Of a stretch of DNA of 64,000 bases, positions 9,228 through 17,936 are shown one piece after another. The translations under genes were made by a program, and so were the position numbers. Origin of the DNA: an uncultured bacterium (GTDB lineage Bacteria > Bacillota > Clostridia > Oscillospirales > Acutalibacteraceae); contig CAJMOH010000003.1 of NCBI GenBank assembly GCA_905215055.1, positions 1 to 64,000 of the forward strand, written 5' to 3'. The first letter of the stretch is position 1, and each line of letters starts with the position of its first letter. The notes beneath the pieces were generated by a model, which was not told the origin of the DNA, did no database searches, and saw nothing but the letters and a program-made list of their open reading frames with translations.

Positions 9228-9930
9228 TTACTTGCACCTTCAACATCTCATTTGCTTTTTCCTGTTTTGCCTCGTATTCTTTCTCAGTGATTTTTCTTTC
9301 CATCAGTAACCAGTCTCCATAGTCCACATCACTAGAAGTTCCTTCGCGTACGGTGTCACTTCTTTTTAGAACCTTGAGCACTGTCTGTAGAATAATTTTA
9401 AAGTCGCCGACCAAGGTAATGCCCCTATCAATATACTGAAGATCATACTTGAACTTCTGTTCCCACGTAATGTTATTTCGCCCATTGACCTGTGCATACC
9501 CGGTTAAACCAGGGCGAACACAATGCCGTTCCCGCTGACGGGGTGACATAAAAACCATGTCCCTCACTAGCTGAGGCCTAGGCCCCACAATGCTCATATC
9601 CCCTTTGAGAATATTGATTGCTTCAGGCAGCTCATCCAAAGAAGTCGCCCGCAGCGCCTTACCGAACTTGGTCAAGCGCACTTCATCTGGAAGCAGATTA
9701 CCATTTTCGTCCCGCTCATCCGTCATAGTGCGAAACTTGTAGAGCCTGAAAATCTTTTCGTTCTTGCCAGGCCGGGGCTGCTTAAATAGCACAGGGCTTC
9801 CAAGCTTTACCCGAACCAGAACAGCAATGATAATGTATAGCCAACTAAATACTATCAACGCAGCCAGAGCACAGACAATGTCTAAAATGCGCTTCACATA
9901 CCTTTCATAGAAACCCTGTTTTCTTACCAT
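9220..9930 (-). CDS. Initiating sugar-1-phosphate transferase (PglC/EpsL-type monotopic phosphoglycosyl transferase)
   Basis: A 236-residue protein with one N-terminal re-entrant hydrophobic helix (about residues 14-40), KFRTM, LRATSLDELPEAINIL with the catalytic Asp-Glu dyad, GDMSIVGPRP, and RPGLTGYAQVNGRN, all signatures of the bacterial sugar transferase family. It lacks the long N-terminal multi-helix domain of WbaP/WcaJ, so it is the small PglC-like form. It transfers a sugar-1-phosphate from a UDP-sugar to undecaprenyl phosphate and thus starts the repeat unit. The last ~60 residues form a charged tail. Placed directly after an aminotransferase and a dehydratase gene, it probably uses their product or its N-acetyl derivative. 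Confidence 0.93.
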   Translation of the reverse strand: MVRKQGFYERYVKRILDIVCALAALIVFSWLYIIIAVLVRVKLGSPVLFKQPRPGKNEKIFRLYKFRTMTDERDENGNLLPDEVRLTKFGKALRATSLDELPEAINILKGDMSIVGPRPQLVRDMVFMSPRQRERHCVRPGLTGYAQVNGRNNITWEQKFKYDLQYIDRGITLVGDFKIILQTVLKVLKRSDTVREGTSSDVDYGDWLLMERKITEKEYEAKQEKANEMLKVQVNG

Positions 9931-9939
9931 AGCGGCTCC

Positions 9940-11223
9940 TTATTCAAAGCATTTCCTAACAATTTCTATAATCCGCACCTGTTCTTCCACCGTCATCTTG
10001 TTATCACTAGGCAGGCAGAGTCCCCTAGCGAAAATATCCGCACCTACATCTACACCAGAGCCAGGAATATAAGCGTTGGTTTTTCCTCTGCCGTTTCCAT
10101 CTCTGGTAACAAATCCGTGCATCCGGTACATGGGCTGCAAATGCATGGGCTTCCAGATGGGGCGTCCCTCCGCGTTATACTTGGCCAGAGTTTCCAGAAT
10201 TTCTGAAGGACAGGATTTCCCATGTTCGGGAACATAGCAGACCTCATGGTCTCCTCGCACTTGCCGGCACATAGCCTCCGGTTTTAAGAGAATACAGGAC
10301 AGCCAGAAGTTAGGTTCACAGACCGCAGGATCATAGGGGTTCATCGTGACAGGAAGATCCTTGAATCCCTCTTTATATCGCATGTAGATGGCCTTCTTCT
10401 GAGCGATATGCTCTTCCAAATGGGGAAGCTGCCCCCGCACCACACCGGCAATAATATTGCTCATCCGGTAGTTATAGCCCACCTCCTCATGCTGATACCA
10501 GGGAGCGTTCTCCCGGCTTTGGGTGGACCACTTGCGGGTTTTGTTGGCATCCTCTTCATCATCCGTCAAAAGCAAGCCGCCAGAGGATCCAGTGATAATC
10601 TTATTCCCATTAAAAGAGATGACAGACACACTCCCGAACATACCAGTCTGAACACCTTTATAGGTGGCGCCAAAGGATTCGGCTGCATCCTCTACAATCA
10701 AGGCATGGTGCTTTCGGCATATGCTTCGAATCTCATCCATCTTCCCCGGTACACCATACAAGTGGGCAATGACTACCAGACGGACATCCGGGTATAATTC
10801 AAATGCCTTTTCCAAGGCAACCGGATCCATGTTCCAGGTATCGTATTCTGTATCGATGAAGACAGCCTCACCGCCTTCATAGGCCACAGGGTTTACTGTA
10901 GCGTCAAAGGTCATGTCGGAACAGAACATCCGTTTGCCTTCCAAGACCCCATGCCCCACTTTGGGCTGGCCATAGAGTTTCTCCCCGCACAGCTTTACAG
11001 CCAGGTGCAAAGCAGACGTCCCCGTTGCAAGGCCCACACTGTGCCTTCTCCCAACCTTTTCAGCCGTAATGCGCTCCACCTCATTGATGTTGGCGCCCAC
11101 TGTAGACACCCAGTTGGTTTCAATCGCCTCTTGGACATACCGCAATTCTTCCCCGTGCATGGTTGGAGAGGATAACCAGACTTTGCTGGGAAACTTCTCT
11201 ATACGCTCATCGCTTACAAACAT
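9940..11223 (-). CDS. DegT/DnrJ/EryC1/StrS sugar aminotransferase (PglE/EpsN-like)
   Basis: A 427-residue PLP enzyme. It has the family opening KVWLSSPTMHGEELRYVQEA, GLATGTSALHLAVKLCG, FIDTEYDTWNMDP, the PLP-contacting VEDAAESFGATYKG, and ISFNGNKIITGSSGGLLL with the Schiff-base lysine. The C-terminal half carries YRMSNIIAGVVRGQL, typical of the 4-amino-4,6-dideoxysugar transaminases. The ATG at 11223 is chosen because GGAGG lies 8 bases upstream. Next to the 4,6-dehydratase it most likely converts a UDP-4-keto-6-deoxy-GlcNAc to the 4-amino sugar. The GC-to-AT shift of the locus happens just downstream of this gene. Confidence 0.92.
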   Translation of the reverse strand: MFVSDERIEKFPSKVWLSSPTMHGEELRYVQEAIETNWVSTVGANINEVERITAEKVGRRHSVGLATGTSALHLAVKLCGEKLYGQPKVGHGVLEGKRMFCSDMTFDATVNPVAYEGGEAVFIDTEYDTWNMDPVALEKAFELYPDVRLVVIAHLYGVPGKMDEIRSICRKHHALIVEDAAESFGATYKGVQTGMFGSVSVISFNGNKIITGSSGGLLLTDDEEDANKTRKWSTQSRENAPWYQHEEVGYNYRMSNIIAGVVRGQLPHLEEHIAQKKAIYMRYKEGFKDLPVTMNPYDPAVCEPNFWLSCILLKPEAMCRQVRGDHEVCYVPEHGKSCPSEILETLAKYNAEGRPIWKPMHLQPMYRMHGFVTRDGNGRGKTNAYIPGSGVDVGADIFARGLCLPSDNKMTVEEQVRIIEIVRKCFE

Positions 11224-11247
11224 ATCTACACCTCCAAACAAATCGGA

Positions 11248-13320
11248 TTAACCCGCTGCGGGAACGGCCCGGCCTGTGGCAGGGTCCTCGATAAACTTGG
11301 TCTTGGCTGCCGCGGTGGCGTTGACCTCCTCCGGCGACCGGTAGGTGGGTACCGTGCTCTTCAGGGCGTCCCGGATGACGCTGTCGTCCTCCGTCTCCAG
11401 GGCCCGTTCCAGCAGCTCCAGCTTTGCCTCAATTTCCTCCCGGCTCAGGGGCTCATCCATCTCCACGAAAATCATGTTGTTGTCGGTTTTCGACAGGGTC
11501 TCCGTCTTGATGAGCAGCTCCTCGTAGAGCTTCTCGCCGGGACGCAGGCCCGTCTCCACAATGTCGATGTCCTGGTAGGGCTCCAGGCCGCTGAGGCGGA
11601 TCATGTTCTCCGCCAAATCCAGGATTTTCACCGGCCTCCCCATGTCCAGGACAAAGAGCTCCCCGCTCTTGGCCATGGCCCCGGAGGTGAGCACCAGCTG
11701 GCTGGCTTCCGGGATGGTCATGAAGTACCGGATTATCCGCTTGTCCGTCACAGTGACAGGGCCACCGTTGGCGATTTGCCGCTTGAACAGGGGAATCACG
11801 CTGCCGTTGCTGCCCAGCACGTTGCCGAACCGGGTGCAACTGAAAGACGTGCCTTTCTGCTCCGCCGCCCGGCTGAGGACCAGCATCTCGCACAGACGCT
11901 TGGTGGCCCCCATGACGTTGGTGGGGTTCACCGCCTTGTCCGTGGAAATCATAATGAACTTCTCCACGCCATACTTCTCGGCGGCGTTCACCACGTTCCA
12001 GGTGCCGAACACGTTGTTCTTCACCGCCTCGGAGCAGTTGTGCTCCATGAGGGGCACGTGCTTGTGGGCGGCGGCGTGGAGCACCACCTGGGGCCGGTAG
12101 GTGCGGAACACCTTGTCCAACTGCTCCGCATCCCGGACGCTGGCGATTTCCACCGCCAGGTTCAGCTTGTCGCCGTAGGCCAGGCGCATCTCCTGCTGGA
12201 TGTCGTAGACGTTGTTCTCGTAAATATCCAAAAGCACCAGCTGCTTGGGGCCCGTCCGGGCAATCTGCCGGCTCAACTCCGAGCCGATGGACCCGCCGCC
12301 GCCCGTCACCAGCACCACTTTGTCCTGGTAGTAGCCGCGGGCTTCCTCCCCCAGGAAATCCGTCTCCCGGCGGAACAGCAGCTCTTCCACATCGAACTCT
12401 CGGATTTGCCGCCGGCCGCTGGCCTCGGTGTTCTCCACCGGGAAGGTGTACACTTTCACCTTAAAGCCCATGGACTTGTACCGGTCGTAGAGAATGGCAC
12501 GCTGGTCCGGGGGTTTCTTCACGGCAAAGACCACTTCCTGGACTGCCAGGCGGTCCAACCGCTCTTTATTGCCCTCCCCGGCGGGGAGGACGTTGATGCC
12601 GCAGATTTGGCGGCCGATTTTTTCCTTATCCACGTCGATGAAACACACGGGCTTGTACACCGCATTGGGGTTTGTGAGCAACTCCTCCGCCAGCATAGCG
12701 CCCATGCGCCCGGCGCCCACAATGGCGATGCGGATTTTGTTCTGCTCCGGCATGGCGTCGGCGCGGGCCTCGTTGGTGAGGGAGATGCCCGTCAGCCGGT
12801 AGGAAAGGGTGTTGGCCAGCCGGGTGAAAAAGTTCCGCTTGCTGAAAAACGCCCGGAACCGCCCATGATAGGTGCAGAGTTCAAAGAGGAAAGTGTACAG
12901 GTACCGCAGCACAATGCTGCCCAGGCAGGAGATGGCCACCACCACCGCCATCCGGAAAGAGGTGGGCCGCTCCCAGGGGAGGAACGCCCCCAGGAAAATG
13001 TACACCAGGCCCCCGGTCATATCCGCCAGCAGCAGCCGCAGGTAGCTGATGGTCCGGCTGTAACGCCACACCTGGGAATAGACTTTCCACAGGTTCCGGG
13101 AGAGGATCAGGCAGAAAGCAACCAGCAGGAACTGGACGCCGGTCAGGCCCCAGGAAAGGTTGCTGGCGTTGCCGCGGGGGAACACCCGCAGAATCATCAC
13201 GGAGACAAAGGCCATCACCAGCAGGTCGTAGCAAATGAGCTTCAGCTTCCGGTGGCCGCCGTCGCCGAGACGGGCCGCGTCCCCGGTCCGGTATGTATTC
13301 TTTTCTTGTACCCCGTTCAT
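11248..13320 (-). CDS. Membrane-anchored UDP-GlcNAc 4,6-dehydratase (CapD/PglF/EpsC family)
   Basis: About 690 residues: four N-terminal membrane helices (about 20-150), a CoA-binding-like Rossmann domain with VGAGRMGAMLAEEL, then the SDR catalytic domain with the NAD motif VTGGGGSIGSELSRQ, HAAAHKHVPLMEHN and STDKAVNPTNVMGATKR. The TDK triad followed by Met instead of Tyr is the known signature of the PglF/CapD type of 4,6-dehydratase. It makes UDP-4-keto-6-deoxy sugar for the aminotransferase next to it. The ATG at 13320 (MNGVQEKN) is preceded by GGGTGAG; the longer frame to 13422 would run into the VanZ gene end. GC-rich, unlike the glycosyltransferase genes farther along. Confidence 0.94.
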   Translation of the reverse strand: MNGVQEKNTYRTGDAARLGDGGHRKLKLICYDLLVMAFVSVMILRVFPRGNASNLSWGLTGVQFLLVAFCLILSRNLWKVYSQVWRYSRTISYLRLLLADMTGGLVYIFLGAFLPWERPTSFRMAVVVAISCLGSIVLRYLYTFLFELCTYHGRFRAFFSKRNFFTRLANTLSYRLTGISLTNEARADAMPEQNKIRIAIVGAGRMGAMLAEELLTNPNAVYKPVCFIDVDKEKIGRQICGINVLPAGEGNKERLDRLAVQEVVFAVKKPPDQRAILYDRYKSMGFKVKVYTFPVENTEASGRRQIREFDVEELLFRRETDFLGEEARGYYQDKVVLVTGGGGSIGSELSRQIARTGPKQLVLLDIYENNVYDIQQEMRLAYGDKLNLAVEIASVRDAEQLDKVFRTYRPQVVLHAAAHKHVPLMEHNCSEAVKNNVFGTWNVVNAAEKYGVEKFIMISTDKAVNPTNVMGATKRLCEMLVLSRAAEQKGTSFSCTRFGNVLGSNGSVIPLFKRQIANGGPVTVTDKRIIRYFMTIPEASQLVLTSGAMAKSGELFVLDMGRPVKILDLAENMIRLSGLEPYQDIDIVETGLRPGEKLYEELLIKTETLSKTDNNMIFVEMDEPLSREEIEAKLELLERALETEDDSVIRDALKSTVPTYRSPEEVNATAAAKTKFIEDPATGRAVPAAG

Positions 13321-13378
13321 GTTCTCACCCAACCTTCTATCCAAACCCTTACAATTCGACAAAACAACTGCAAAAAAA

Positions 13379-13834
13379 TTAGTCTTTTGGGGGATGCTTC
13401 CTCCCTGCCAGCCGGACGGCAAGAGAAGCCACCAGACATCCCAGGGCCACGCCGCAGGAATCCAGCACCACGTCCTTCACCATGGCCGTGCGGCCGGTGA
13501 AGAGCTGGTGGAACTCATCGGTGGCAGCAAAGACTGCGCCCAGCACCAGCGCCGGGAGCCAGGCAGGCACCCGTTTCTGCCAGTGGAAGGCCCCGCACAG
13601 GCCCAGCCCCAGGCAGAAATACACCGTCAGATGGGCTGCCTTGCGGAGGAGGAAGTTCCCCAGCTTCACGGACTCATAGGTAATCTCTATCCCAAAGGAG
13701 TCCATGAGCTGGTAAAGAATCCCTTTACTCAGCCCGTTGGAGGCGGCGCTCCCCTGGCTGGAAAACCAAACCGCCGCTGCCGCGGCAGACAGCGCCAGCG
13801 CCAGGGACAAAAGCAGCCCTCCATATCGTCTCAT
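13379..13834 (-). CDS. VanZ-family membrane protein
   Basis: A 151-residue membrane protein with an N-terminal signal-like helix and three further helices. The VanZ pattern is RKAAHLTVYFCLGLGL, followed by ATDEFHQLFTGRTAMVKDVVLDSCG, with the conserved K-A-A-H and D-E-x-x-Q residues. VanZ proteins give low-level teicoplanin resistance in the original vancomycin cluster, but most chromosomal ones have no known biochemical role. Here it lies between the LCP ligase and the dehydratase of the EPS operon. A second VanZ protein is at 20.1 kb on the other strand. Confidence 0.88.
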   Translation of the reverse strand: MRRYGGLLLSLALALSAAAAAVWFSSQGSAASNGLSKGILYQLMDSFGIEITYESVKLGNFLLRKAAHLTVYFCLGLGLCGAFHWQKRVPAWLPALVLGAVFAATDEFHQLFTGRTAMVKDVVLDSCGVALGCLVASLAVRLAGRKHPPKD

Positions 13835-13852
13835 AAGTCTCCATTTCCATCG

Positions 13853-14866
13853 TCACCCCTCCACCGGCTCATAGAACACGTCCAGGACCAGCTGTTGGAG
13901 GGCTGTTTCGTCTACGGTAAATTCCATGAATTCCTCCCCTACCCGGGCGTCGCCCTGGGTGGTGAGGATGTCGCTTACTTGATAGTTGGCCAGATTGTCC
14001 CCCAAGGCGGAGAGCTGCTCCACCGTGCAGTCGGAGACCAGGTACTCGTTGAGTTGGAGCAGGGCTTCCAAAGTAAAGCCCTCGTCCGACTGGGCCTTGC
14101 TGGAAAGCTGCCCCTGCAGGGCGGAGAGGTACTGCCGCTGCCGCTCCATGCGGTGGAGGTTGGTGCTGTCCTCCATACCGCCGCGGGAGCGCACATAGGT
14201 GAGGGCCTGCTGGCCTTTCAATGTCACAGTTTCCCCCTGCACCAGGGTATCGTCGATGCCGGAGAAGTCGTCCAGCACCTCCAGGGTCACGCCTCCCACC
14301 AGGTCGTTGAGGAGGGCCACCCCGTCCATGGTCATGGAGACGTAGTGGTCTACCTCCACGCCGTAGAGCAGGTTGGAGATGGCCAGCACGGTGTTCTCAC
14401 AGCTGTCCTCTTCCCCGCTGCCGTAGGTGTGGGCCAGGGCCAGCTGGCCGGTCATGGTCCCGGCGGGCTCCCCGTTGACCCCCAGAATCTGGATTTCCGT
14501 CATGGTGTCCCGGTTCAGCTGGATGGGGGTGCAGGTCTCCCCCGCCTTGTCCAGCGCCAGAAGCAGGAGGAAGTCCGCCTGCTGGTTGTTGAGATAGCCC
14601 TCCGGGGTCTCCCCTTCAAACTTGTCCACACCCAGGAGGAGGATGGTCTCCAAGTCCCGCAAGGCGTAGGCCTGGCCGTCTACATAGGTGACTTCCCGGC
14701 TGTCCTCACTTACCGTGGGGCTTTCACCGGCAGCGTCGCTCTCCGCGACTTGGCCCTGGCTTTCATCCCAGTGTTGCAGGCACAGCAGTCCCACCAGCAC
14801 CACCAGGACGACGGCCAGGGCCAAGGCGGTGCCTTTCAGGACGCGGACATCAAGGTGTAACTTCAT
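13853..14866 (-). CDS. LytR-CpsA-Psr (LCP) family glycopolymer ligase
   Basis: A 337-residue protein with one N-terminal membrane helix (about 12-32) and an external LCP domain: TILLLGVDKFEG, QADFLLLLALD, PIQLNRDTMTEI with the conserved Arg/Asp, LAHTYGSGEEDSCENTVLAI, GVEVDHYVSMTMDGVALLND, and ALTYVRSRGGMEDSTNLHR, which carries the family arginines. LCP enzymes transfer undecaprenyl-linked glycopolymers to peptidoglycan, so this one probably anchors the EPS to the wall. It is one base from the sortase-substrate gene upstream. Its position inside the EPS regulatory block matches CpsA of Streptococcus. Confidence 0.93.
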   Translation of the reverse strand: MKLHLDVRVLKGTALALAVVLVVLVGLLCLQHWDESQGQVAESDAAGESPTVSEDSREVTYVDGQAYALRDLETILLLGVDKFEGETPEGYLNNQQADFLLLLALDKAGETCTPIQLNRDTMTEIQILGVNGEPAGTMTGQLALAHTYGSGEEDSCENTVLAISNLLYGVEVDHYVSMTMDGVALLNDLVGGVTLEVLDDFSGIDDTLVQGETVTLKGQQALTYVRSRGGMEDSTNLHRMERQRQYLSALQGQLSSKAQSDEGFTLEALLQLNEYLVSDCTVEQLSALGDNLANYQVSDILTTQGDARVGEEFMEFTVDETALQQLVLDVFYEPVEG

Positions 14867-15655
14867 TTAATTCTGGGCGCGCTTCTTCCAAACCACCACA
14901 GCGGAGACAATGGCGATGGTACCCAGGGCAATCAGCCCAGCACCCGCCACGGGAGGCAGGCTGCTGTCCCCGGTCTGGGGGGAGGTGGGGGCGTCATCGT
15001 CGGTGGAGGCGGAGGTGTCCGTCTCGGTCTGATCCACCACAAAGGCTACGGGGGACAGGCTGTCGAAAGTCACGTCCACGGAGCCGTCGTTGTTGATGAC
15101 CACCTTGTCGTCGTCAATCACTTCCCAGTTGGAGCCCTCGTAGTTGTGAAGCACCAGCAGGGTGGAGCTGGGGGCGATGTTCAGCTGGAACCGGATGGTG
15201 ATGGCGTTGCCCTCCTGGGCCAGGAACTCCGCAGCCTCGCCGGAGACGGACACGTCGAACACGTCCCGGACCACCAAATCCTCCACGCTGGAGCTGCTGC
15301 CCATGGCGGAGAGCAGGGAGGCAAAGTCCACATCAGGCACCAGGTCGGCCACGGAGGCGGCGTTCTGGATTTGCTCATAAGCGGCTTCCAACTGCTCCCG
15401 GATTTCGGCAGGGGCGTTGGCTGCGCCGGACACGGGGGTGATGGACATCTGGTCGGCGGTCACGCCGTGGACCTCGTTGCCGCTGGCGTCCTGGATGATG
15501 GCGGACACCTGGTTGCCGCTGGCATCGGTGATGGTCTCCACCGTGGGGGCGGGCTTCTGCTCCACGCTGTCAACAAAGTTGACGGCAGCGGAGGCGGGCA
15601 GGGCCATAGCCACCATCAACAGGGCGGCCATCAGAAGAGAAACGAACTTTTTCAT
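14867..15655 (-). CDS. Secreted sortase-anchored protein with SPQTG sorting signal
   Basis: A 262-residue protein with a clear signal peptide (MKKFVSLLMAALLMVAMALPASAA), a mostly polar body, and a C-terminal SPQTGDSS motif followed by a hydrophobic helix and the positive tail WKKRAQN, the layout of a cell-wall sorting signal. The body (about 30-215) has a Ser/Thr/Asp-rich stretch before the sorting signal but no domain that I recognise. It is directly followed by the LCP gene and preceded by a class B sortase gene, so that sortase is its likely partner. A dedicated substrate-sortase pair inside an EPS operon is unusual; the protein may link or organise the polymer at the wall, which is inference. 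Confidence 0.85.
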   Translation of the reverse strand: MKKFVSLLMAALLMVAMALPASAAVNFVDSVEQKPAPTVETITDASGNQVSAIIQDASGNEVHGVTADQMSITPVSGAANAPAEIREQLEAAYEQIQNAASVADLVPDVDFASLLSAMGSSSSVEDLVVRDVFDVSVSGEAAEFLAQEGNAITIRFQLNIAPSSTLLVLHNYEGSNWEVIDDDKVVINNDGSVDVTFDSLSPVAFVVDQTETDTSASTDDDAPTSPQTGDSSLPPVAGAGLIALGTIAIVSAVVVWKKRAQN

Positions 15656-15676
15656 GGAAATCCTTCCTTTCGCAGG

Positions 15677-16459
15677 TCATATCTCAGCCTGACGCTTGGC
15701 CAGGACCAGATAGCGTTTGTTGTCGTTCCCCGTCAGGCAGGTGGAGAGCACCAGCAGGTGATCCTCCGGGGTGACGGAGATTTCCCGGTTCCTCACCGCC
15801 CCCAGCTCCCGCACTTCAAAGATGCTGTTGAGAAAGGCGTTGTACCGCCGGGAATCTGTGAAGTCGTAGTTGTAGAGAATGTGGCGGTTGTCGTAGGGCA
15901 CAGCGGCGAACACCTGGTAGTGGTACTCCCTGTCGGGGAGGTAGACGATGATCTCGCCGTAGTCCTCCAGGGCGTTCTCCCGGGAGTAGGTGGCCTGCAG
16001 CTTCCCGAACATGGTGCCCGCGTGCATCTGGTGGCCGTAGGCCACGGTGACCGGGTCCTCCATATCCGTGGAATTGTAGGTGCTCTCGGTGAAGATGGCC
16101 CCGGCGGGGTTTTCCGCCCCGTCGCTGCCGTGGGTGAGATAAAAACTGTCGTCACCCTCCCGTTGGACGAGAGGGAAGTCAAACTCCGTGTTGGGGATGC
16201 GCAGCCAGCCGTAGATGTCGGGGTTCTGCTCCTGGAGGGAAGCAAAGTCGATGGGGCTGACATAGGGTTCCTCCGTGGCCTCCGGCTGGGAGTTTTGGGG
16301 CTCTTCCGTAGGTTCTGCTGTAGGGCTGGCGGTGGGAGCCACACTGGGGGCCGGGTTCACAGTGGTGGGCTTTGGCTGCTGGAACAGCAGCAGCCCGCCG
16401 CACACCACACAGGCCAACCCCAGAACGGCAATCAAGATGGCGAGTGTCTTTTTCTTCAA
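15677..16459 (-). CDS. srtB: Class B sortase
   Basis: A 260-residue transpeptidase with an N-terminal membrane anchor (about 5-28), a Pro/Thr/Glu-rich linker (30-65), and a sortase domain: GWLRIPNTEFDFPLVQ, VAYGHQMHAGTMFGKL with the catalytic His, LLVLSTCLTG with the catalytic Cys, and RYLVLAKR with the catalytic Arg. The YGH and TLSTC-like context fits class B. It overlaps the CpsB phosphatase stop by four bases and is 21 bases from its probable substrate gene. Likely role: wall attachment of the SPQTG protein encoded next to it. Confidence 0.93.
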   Translation of the reverse strand: MKKKTLAILIAVLGLACVVCGGLLLFQQPKPTTVNPAPSVAPTASPTAEPTEEPQNSQPEATEEPYVSPIDFASLQEQNPDIYGWLRIPNTEFDFPLVQREGDDSFYLTHGSDGAENPAGAIFTESTYNSTDMEDPVTVAYGHQMHAGTMFGKLQATYSRENALEDYGEIIVYLPDREYHYQVFAAVPYDNRHILYNYDFTDSRRYNAFLNSIFEVRELGAVRNREISVTPEDHLLVLSTCLTGNDNKRYLVLAKRQAEI

Positions 16460-17157
16460 GGGGCCATCCCGTCCTTCAACAGGGCGTAGGAGCGGCGCTC
16501 AAAGCCCTGCCAGGCGGCCTGCCCCAAGCTTTTGGTGATGGCCTCCCTGGCGTGGGCCAAATTGGGGGGCCGGGTGGTGGTGTTGTGGGTGTCGGAGCCA
16601 AGCATGTGAATCTCCCCCTTCTGAAACAAAGCCTGCGCTTTGCGCTTTGTCTGCCAGCGCAGGAAGAAATTGGCGTTGCACTGCATCCACACCCCGTTTT
16701 GCCGGAGGGTTTCCCACACCCGGCTGTCCTGGTCCTTCAGGTACCGCTCGATGTGGGCCAGCAGCACCTGGAAGCCCCGGCGCTGGAGCTCTGTCACCTC
16801 GTCCACCATGCGGGTGCTCCAGGAGGTGAAGGGCATTTCCAAGAGCAGAATCCTGGTGTGGTCCAGGGTGAGGTGTGTTACCTCCTCCACCCGGCTGATG
16901 CCGTCGAAGTAGCGGACCTCCACCCCCACCACCAGGGTGGGGAAGCTGTCCTCCCAGACGCTTTCCAGCAGGGCCAGGGACTTTTCCCGGCGCCGCAAAA
17001 AGCTGGCGGGGTTTTCCTGGGTGGCGTAGAAGTGGGGCGTGGCAGCCAACAGCCGCACCCCCTGCCGGGCGGATTCCCGCGCCATGGCGAGGCTTTCCTC
17101 CAAAGAGGAGCTGCCGTCGTCCATGCCGGGGAGGATGTGGGAGTGGATGTCAATCAT
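16456..17157 (-). CDS. cpsB: PHP-type protein tyrosine phosphatase CpsB/CapC
   Basis: A 233-residue metal-dependent phosphatase. It begins MIDIHSHILPGMDDGS, the PHP motif HxHxxxxxDDG, and continues with AATPHFYA, LLAHIERY and LGSDTHNTTTR, giving all metal ligands of the CpsB family. It removes phosphate from the tyrosine tail of the BY-kinase to reset EPS synthesis. The ATG at 17157 overlaps the CpsD stop by four bases (ATGA), so the pair is translationally coupled; a longer frame upstream of this ATG only overlaps CpsD and is not real. Confidence 0.95.
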   Translation of the reverse strand: MIDIHSHILPGMDDGSSSLEESLAMARESARQGVRLLAATPHFYATQENPASFLRRREKSLALLESVWEDSFPTLVVGVEVRYFDGISRVEEVTHLTLDHTRILLLEMPFTSWSTRMVDEVTELQRRGFQVLLAHIERYLKDQDSRVWETLRQNGVWMQCNANFFLRWQTKRKAQALFQKGEIHMLGSDTHNTTTRPPNLAHAREAITKSLGQAAWQGFERRSYALLKDGMAP

Positions 17158-17936
17158 GGGGCCTGGCCTTCTTTTTGGGCCTTGGCCTTCTTGGGCTTCT
17201 CCCCGTAGCCGTAGTTGTAGCCGTAGCCATACTTTTTGTAGTACTTCTTCCGGCCGGGGGCGGCGGTGTTGGAGTCCGTCATGACAAAGCCCAGAATCTT
17301 GGCGTCTACGAAACGCAGCTGGCGCACCGCCTCGGCGATGGCCCGTTTGCTGCTGTAATTCTGGCGTACCACCAGCACCATGCCGTCCGTCAGCTTGGAG
17401 GCGACCAAGGGGTCGGACACGGCGGTGACCGGGGGCAGGTCCAGAAGGATGTAATCGAAATCTTTGCGGAGGATGTCCAGAGTGACCTTCATCCGCTCGG
17501 AGCCCAGAAGCTCCGAAGGGTTGGGGGGGATTTCCCCAGCGGGGAGCACATACAGGTTCTTGTGGAGCTGGGTGTGCTTGATGACCTTCGAGCCGTTGCA
17601 CAGGCCCGCCAGCAGGTTGGAGACACCCTTTTCCCCGTCGATGCCCAGGCGCTTGGCCAGGGTGGGCAGGCGCATATCGCACTCCACCACCAGGACGTAC
17701 TTCCCCGCCTCGGCCAGGGAGTAGGCCAGGTTCAGGGTGGTGGTGGACTTCCCCTCCCCCCGGACGGAGCTGGTGACGCCAATGACACGGCAGTCCTCGT
17801 CCCCGTCGGTGAGGGCGAACATCAGGTTGGTGCGCAGCAGCTTATAGGCCTCCGCGGCGGCGAAGCTGAGCTTCTCCCCCAGCATCACTCCATAGGCGCC
17901 GTCTGAAACATTCCCTTTCTTGTTCTTCCCAAACAT
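17154..17936 (-). CDS. cpsD: Bacterial tyrosine kinase (BY-kinase) CpsD/CapB
   Basis: A 260-residue P-loop ATPase. Walker A is VRGEGKSTTTLNLAY, Walker A' is VLVVECDMRLPTL, Walker B is FDYILLDLPPVTAVSDPL. The C-terminus holds a tyrosine cluster (YYKKYGYGYNYGYG), the autophosphorylation tail. It is the cytoplasmic partner of CpsC, encoded directly upstream with no gap, and is dephosphorylated by CpsB, encoded downstream. Together they control EPS chain length and output. Confidence 0.96.
   Translation of the reverse strand: MFGKNKKGNVSDGAYGVMLGEKLSFAAAEAYKLLRTNLMFALTDGDEDCRVIGVTSSVRGEGKSTTTLNLAYSLAEAGKYVLVVECDMRLPTLAKRLGIDGEKGVSNLLAGLCNGSKVIKHTQLHKNLYVLPAGEIPPNPSELLGSERMKVTLDILRKDFDYILLDLPPVTAVSDPLVASKLTDGMVLVVRQNYSSKRAIAEAVRQLRFVDAKILGFVMTDSNTAAPGRKKYYKKYGYGYNYGYGEKPKKAKAQKEGQAP

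Noticed and set aside
11776..13500. 574-codon open frame on the plus strand, and similar long frames at 13235-14860, 15146-16489, 32993-34162, 36622-37947 and 61072-62358
   Set aside because: They run antisense to well-supported genes in GC-rich DNA, are full of His/Gly/Val/Gln or Arg/Pro, and lack ribosome sites and domains; typical mirror frames.
17158..17682. Upstream extension of the CpsB frame to 408 codons
   Set aside because: It only overlaps CpsD in another frame; the PHP motif begins at the ATG at 17157, which overlaps the CpsD stop in the usual ATGA way.
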